A stretch of DNA of 36,169 nucleotides from a virus: the IMG/VR virus record IMGVR_UViG_3300027987_000175, positions 1 to 36,169 of that record; one strand, 5' to 3'. The notes below the pieces were generated by a model. It was not told the origin of the DNA, did not search any database, and was given only the letters and a program-made list of their open reading frames with translations. Positions 36,130-36,169 of the stretch are shown piece after piece. Numbering within the stretch: the stretch's first letter is position 1; the number at the start of each line of letters is the position of its first letter. The position numbers and the translations under genes were made by a program.

Positions 36130-36169
36130 ATCACGTCCATCGGGGGAACCGTGCGACAGCCCCCCGGCT

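Larger units (their letters stand above)
35690..36169. other. Non-coding right end with stacked hairpins
   Basis: About 480 bases without a convincing gene. It contains perfect inverted repeats of 14 bp (35817-35830/35849-35862), 13 bp (35900-35912/35934-35946), 6 bp (35995-36000/36006-36011) and 12 bp (36096-36107/36118-36129), and a 10-base palindrome CCTACGTAGG (36082-36091). TTGACC at 36040 may be a promoter reading toward the terminase if the ends join. Probably the packaging/end region or a non-coding RNA. Confidence 0.6.

Noticed and set aside
35829-36140. Minus-strand frames in the right-end region
   Set aside because: No ribosome sites, Arg/Pro-rich products, and frames cross several perfect hairpins.

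Overview
The window looks like a complete, or nearly complete, genome of a siphovirus of a high-GC Gram-positive (actinobacterial) host. Base composition is very GC-rich, third codon positions are almost all G or C, GTG starts are common, and most gene junctions are 4-base GTGA/ATGA overlaps. BldC-like, DUF2510-like and DUF2637-like proteins also point to Actinobacteria. No mycolyl esterase (lysin B) is seen, so a mycolate-walled host is less likely. The host genus cannot be named from the sequence alone.

Late genes run rightward (88-19632): putative small terminase, a P-loop kinase, large terminase, portal, S78 protease, HK97-fold capsid, glycosyltransferase, head-tail connector, tail terminator, tail tube, a gp10-like neck protein, tail chaperones joined by a -1 frameshift, tape measure, two tip/fibre proteins, amidase endolysin, holin and small membrane proteins. 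A strong hairpin at 19692-19740 separates them from a leftward cluster (19776-22566) that encodes a lipoprotein, a polytopic membrane/coiled-coil protein and small unknowns.

The control region (22567-23293) holds two pairs of divergent promoters, each with a shared palindromic -35 element, around an XRE-type repressor and two MerR/BldC-like DNA-binding proteins. Several of these promoters place the -10 box only 6-7 bases before the start codon, so the transcripts would be leaderless.

The early genes (23294-33975) run rightward: a RecE-like PD-(D/E)XK exonuclease, a RecT-like annealing protein, a PD-(D/E)XK resolvase-like nuclease, a replication initiator-like protein with an iteron-like cluster inside its gene, and many small zinc-binding or unknown proteins. 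Next come three tRNA genes, a secreted Ser/Thr/Pro-rich protein, a truncated cytosine-C5 methyltransferase, a cysteine-rich protein, and about 0.5 kb of hairpin-rich non-coding DNA. No integrase, transposase or partition gene was found.

The most striking unexplained signal lies between the first two genes: the pentamer GCTCG occurs 14 times at alternating 10/11-base spacing (mean 10.5, one DNA helical turn) from 527 to 668. Its period is not a multiple of three, so coding does not explain it. A packaging or terminase-binding site is the leading hypothesis.
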